Assembly (NCBI GenBank): GCA_946407745.1
Contig: CAMJPQ010000040.1
Location: forward strand, 1-32,366
Reading direction: 5' to 3'
Source: an uncultured Clostridia bacterium
Lineage (GTDB): Bacteria > Bacillota > Clostridia > Christensenellales > Aristaeellaceae
Length of the DNA stretch: 32,366 nt
Shown in pieces: positions 30,583-32,366 of the stretch. Positions within the stretch are counted from its first letter, which is position 1. Every line of letters starts with the position of its first letter. The position numbers and the translations under genes are program-made. The notes beneath the pieces were generated by a model. That model ran no database searches and was not told where the DNA came from. It was given only the letters and a program-made list of their open reading frames with translations.

Positions 30583-31122
30583 TCAGATCAGACTGGCTAC
30601 GCAGTCGGCAACCTCCTTCATGCTGTCGGTAGGCTCGAAGCGGGCAACCACCTCGCCGGAGCGGTTGACGACAAACTTGGTGAAGTTCCACTTGATGTCG
30701 GGATTGTTCTTGTAGTCCTTGTCGATCTTCTTGAGCATCAGGTTCATGGGGATGGCCATCGCCCCCTTGAAGCCGCCGAAGCCCTTCTGGCTCTTGAGGT
30801 AGGTGAACAGCGGCAGCGCGTTTTCACCGTTCACATCGCTCTTTTTCATCTGCGGGAACTGTGTGTTGTACTTCAGCGTGCAGAATTCGTGGATCTCGTC
30901 ATCCGTGCCGGGGGTCTGGCCGGCAAACTGGTTGCAGGGCACGTCGATGATTTCCAGCCCCTGGTCATGGAACTTTTCGTAGAGCTCCTCCAGGTCCTTG
31001 TAGTGGGGGGTGAAGCCGCAGCCGGTGGCGGTGTTGACAATCAGCAGCACCTTGCCCTCGTAGTCGCGCAGGGAAAGCTCCTCCCCCTTGGGGGTGGGCA
31101 CAGTGTAGTCATAAATGCTCAT
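30583..31122 (-). CDS. gpx: Glutathione peroxidase-family (thioredoxin-dependent type) peroxidase
   Basis: A 179-residue thioredoxin-fold peroxidase. The catalytic Cys35 is in NTATGCGFTPHY and is encoded by TGC, so it is a Cys enzyme and not a selenoprotein. The rest of the active-site tetrad is supplied by Gln in VPCNQFAGQ and by Trp and Asn in KWNFTKFVV. The Cys in VPCNQF is the candidate resolving residue. Bacterial Cys-type members usually use thioredoxin as reductant. They reduce hydrogen peroxide and lipid or organic peroxides in the cytoplasm. ATG 31122 follows GAGGAGG. The neighbouring OhrR-like regulator fits an organic peroxide response. Confidence 0.92.
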   Translation of the reverse strand: MSIYDYTVPTPKGEELSLRDYEGKVLLIVNTATGCGFTPHYKDLEELYEKFHDQGLEIIDVPCNQFAGQTPGTDDEIHEFCTLKYNTQFPQMKKSDVNGENALPLFTYLKSQKGFGGFKGAMAIPMNLMLKKIDKDYKNNPDIKWNFTKFVVNRSGEVVARFEPTDSMKEVADCVASLI

Positions 31123-31173
31123 TGGAATGCCTCCTCTTTTTACTGTGAAAAACCGGGTTTGAGTAATATACAG

Positions 31174-31192
31174 AAGGCTGTCAAGCAGCCTT
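31174..31192 (-). terminator. Possible weak terminator of the radical SAM gene
   Basis: A perfect 7-bp stem (AAGGCTG/CAGCCTT, five-base loop) lies 13 bases past the stop of the radical SAM gene. The following bases in the minus direction are only moderately U-rich (CUGUAUAUU). Confidence 0.4.
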
Positions 31193-31205
31193 ACAGCCGT
31201 TGCAA

Positions 31206-32294
31206 TCAGTGCGCGGCGGAGGAAATCAGCCGCTCCACATCGGCGCGCCGCTCATACAGCACGCAGCCGCCGGCGTGGTCCTCCAGCAGATAACCGCCAT
31301 CGCGCAGCTGGCGGAACAGCGGCGAGGCGAGCGCCTCCCGCAGGGAGGTGTCCCGCACGTTGATGTCCGAGTAAGGAGAAAAGGGGCAGGGCTCGGCGCC
31401 GCCGTGCGAATTGATGTGGAAGAAGCCGCGCCCTGCCGCCAGGCAGCCGCCGGAGCTCTTTTCGTCACCGGGGAAGGAGATGTACACCATATCCTCGTTG
31501 ACGGCGCGCAGGCGCTCTATTTCGCCCTGGAGACAGGCCCGCTCGGCGTCTCCCGGCGCCAGGTGCCTGCTCTCTTCTGTCACGGGCACAAACTCGACGA
31601 AGATCACGGCCTTACAGCCCTTCTTTGCCAGGCTGCCCAGGAAGGCCTCGGAGGTCACCTCGTGCAGGTTCTCCGTGGTAACCGTCACAGACGCGCCGAA
31701 AATCAGCCCGCGCCGCTGGCACTCGTCCATATTCCGCACCAGCTGGTCGTACACGCCCTCGCCGCGCCGCTGATCGGTGATCCTTTTCTCCCCCTCAATG
31801 CTCATGACGGGCAGCAGGTTCCGGCACCGGTCAAAGATGCGGAAATACGCTTCATCCATGAAGGTGCCGTTGGTGAAGATCGGGAAGATAATGCCGGGCA
31901 GCTCTCCGGCCGCCTCGATCACGTCGCGCCGCAGCAGGGGCTCGCCGCCGGCCAGCAGGATAAAGCTCACGCCGAGCGCCTCGGCTTCCTCAAAAATGCC
32001 GCGCCACTGGGCGCCGGTCAGCTGCCGCACAGGGGCAGTGTCCGCCGTGGCGTGGTTGCAGCGGCTGTAGCAGCCGGCGCAGTGCAGGTTGCACTGGCTG
32101 GTGATGCTGGCGATGAGGAAGGGCGGCACATGCAGGCCTTCCCGCTCGTACTGCTCACGCGTTCTGGAAGCCGCCTTTGCGGCGGCAGAGAATCTGAGCA
32201 TATAGGCGCTCTCCTTTGGGTTGCGAAGCGTCGCCCGCAGCGCGTCCCTGACGACCCGCTCCACGCCCCGGGTCATGTAGGCCTGTATATCCAT
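31206..32294 (-). CDS. Radical SAM protein with SPASM-like C-terminal cysteines
   Basis: A 362-residue radical SAM enzyme. The [4Fe-4S] motif is SQCNLHCAGCY with Cys68, Cys72 and Cys75 (CxxxCxxC), followed by the SAM-binding LLAGGEPLLRRD. About 60 N-terminal residues, including a helical RNPKESAYMLRF segment, precede the barrel. The C-terminal part has GGCLAAGRGFFHINSHGGAEPCPFSPY and a later GGC, resembling a SPASM or reduced twitch domain that binds an extra cluster; the number of cysteines is small for a full SPASM. The substrate is unknown: peptide maturation and anaerobic sulfatase-type maturation are options, but no precursor peptide or sulfatase is adjacent. ATG 32294 follows GGAGGA; the longer frame to 32351 has no such site. 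Confidence 0.88.
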   Translation of the reverse strand: MDIQAYMTRGVERVVRDALRATLRNPKESAYMLRFSAAAKAASRTREQYEREGLHVPPFLIASITSQCNLHCAGCYSRCNHATADTAPVRQLTGAQWRGIFEEAEALGVSFILLAGGEPLLRRDVIEAAGELPGIIFPIFTNGTFMDEAYFRIFDRCRNLLPVMSIEGEKRITDQRRGEGVYDQLVRNMDECQRRGLIFGASVTVTTENLHEVTSEAFLGSLAKKGCKAVIFVEFVPVTEESRHLAPGDAERACLQGEIERLRAVNEDMVYISFPGDEKSSGGCLAAGRGFFHINSHGGAEPCPFSPYSDINVRDTSLREALASPLFRQLRDGGYLLEDHAGGCVLYERRADVERLISSAAH

Positions 32295-32322
32295 GGAAAG
32301 TCCTCCGTGAAAGCCAATGTCA

Positions 32323-32351
32323 TTTAGATAATAGCATTGGACAGAGGGCAA
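32323..32351 (-). promoter_or_regulatory. Possible promoter of the radical SAM gene
   Basis: On the minus strand TTGCCC (32346-32351) and TCTAAA (32323-32328) are 17 bp apart. The CCAATG/CATTGG inverted repeat around the -10 box (32314-32319 with 32335-32340) could be an operator. Confidence 0.4.
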
Positions 32352-32366
32352 AGGAGACCGGCTACC

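Noticed and set aside
31010-31030. Selenocysteine in the glutathione peroxidase active site
   Set aside because: The catalytic codon is TGC (Cys35), not TGA, and the frame is open throughout.
20687-31293. Long plus-strand frames opposite proS, the two trp importers, the T-box leaders and the peroxidase (for example 20687-21895, 22007-23953, 23881-25437, 27648-28823, 30043-31293)
   Set aside because: Antisense shadows; no ribosome binding sites, biased composition, and they run straight through the T-box leaders and promoters.

Overview
The window looks like chromosomal DNA of a GC-rich member of the Clostridia (Bacillota), probably an uncultured gut or rumen lineage. The evidence is two T-box leaders, AGGAGG-type ribosome binding sites, SpoIIE-type phosphatase signalling, Phd/Doc, an ABC-transporter-heavy gene set and hemicellulose-degrading enzymes. 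The exact lineage is inference. No tRNA, rRNA, CRISPR array or insertion sequence was seen.

Layout. 1-1295: the end of an unrecognised gene, then a Phd/Doc toxin-antitoxin pair. 1719-3380 (+): membrane-anchored metallophosphoesterase, small zinc-ribbon protein and a HELMH putative metallopeptidase. 3606-6211 (+): a dCache-HAMP-PP2C phosphatase overlapping an RsbW-like kinase, closed by a bidirectional terminator. 6292-11252 (-): a BMP-type (nucleoside-like) ABC importer in the order binding protein, double ATPase, permease, permease. 11545-13779 (+): a divergent polar amino acid (cystine-like) ABC importer with a strong promoter and a perfect 16-bp palindrome next to it. 13919-20494 (+): a hemicellulose group (GH2, MBL-fold hydrolase, GH67 alpha-glucuronidase) followed by a corrinoid adenosyltransferase. 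20825-22273 (-): archaeal/eukaryal-type prolyl-tRNA synthetase with its own promoter. 22388-25239 (-) and 25816-29725 (-): two paralogous TrpXYZ-type ABC importers, each under its own T-box. 30139-31122 (-): glutathione peroxidase-like enzyme and OhrR-like regulator. 31206-32294 (-): radical SAM protein.

The most interesting part is 22.4-30.05 kb. Both T-box leaders carry UGG (Trp) in the predicted specifier position, followed by a purine. Both have strong promoters, the GGGTGGCACC-type T-box element and an intrinsic terminator. The first drives trpX-trpY-trpZ. The second drives a lactate/malate dehydrogenase-family enzyme ahead of a second trpX-trpY-trpZ. Because a T-box opens when its tRNA is uncharged, the dehydrogenase should be made during tryptophan shortage. 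This suggests salvage of an indolic 2-hydroxy acid (indole-3-lactate to indole-3-pyruvate, then transamination to Trp). The function is inference; the regulatory layout is visible in the sequence.

A second theme is RNA structure. In three of the four ABC operons the binding-protein gene comes first and is separated from the next gene by strong hairpins without U-tracts, which could raise binding-protein mRNA relative to the membrane parts. All four binding proteins also have signal peptidase I-type leaders and no lipobox cysteine.
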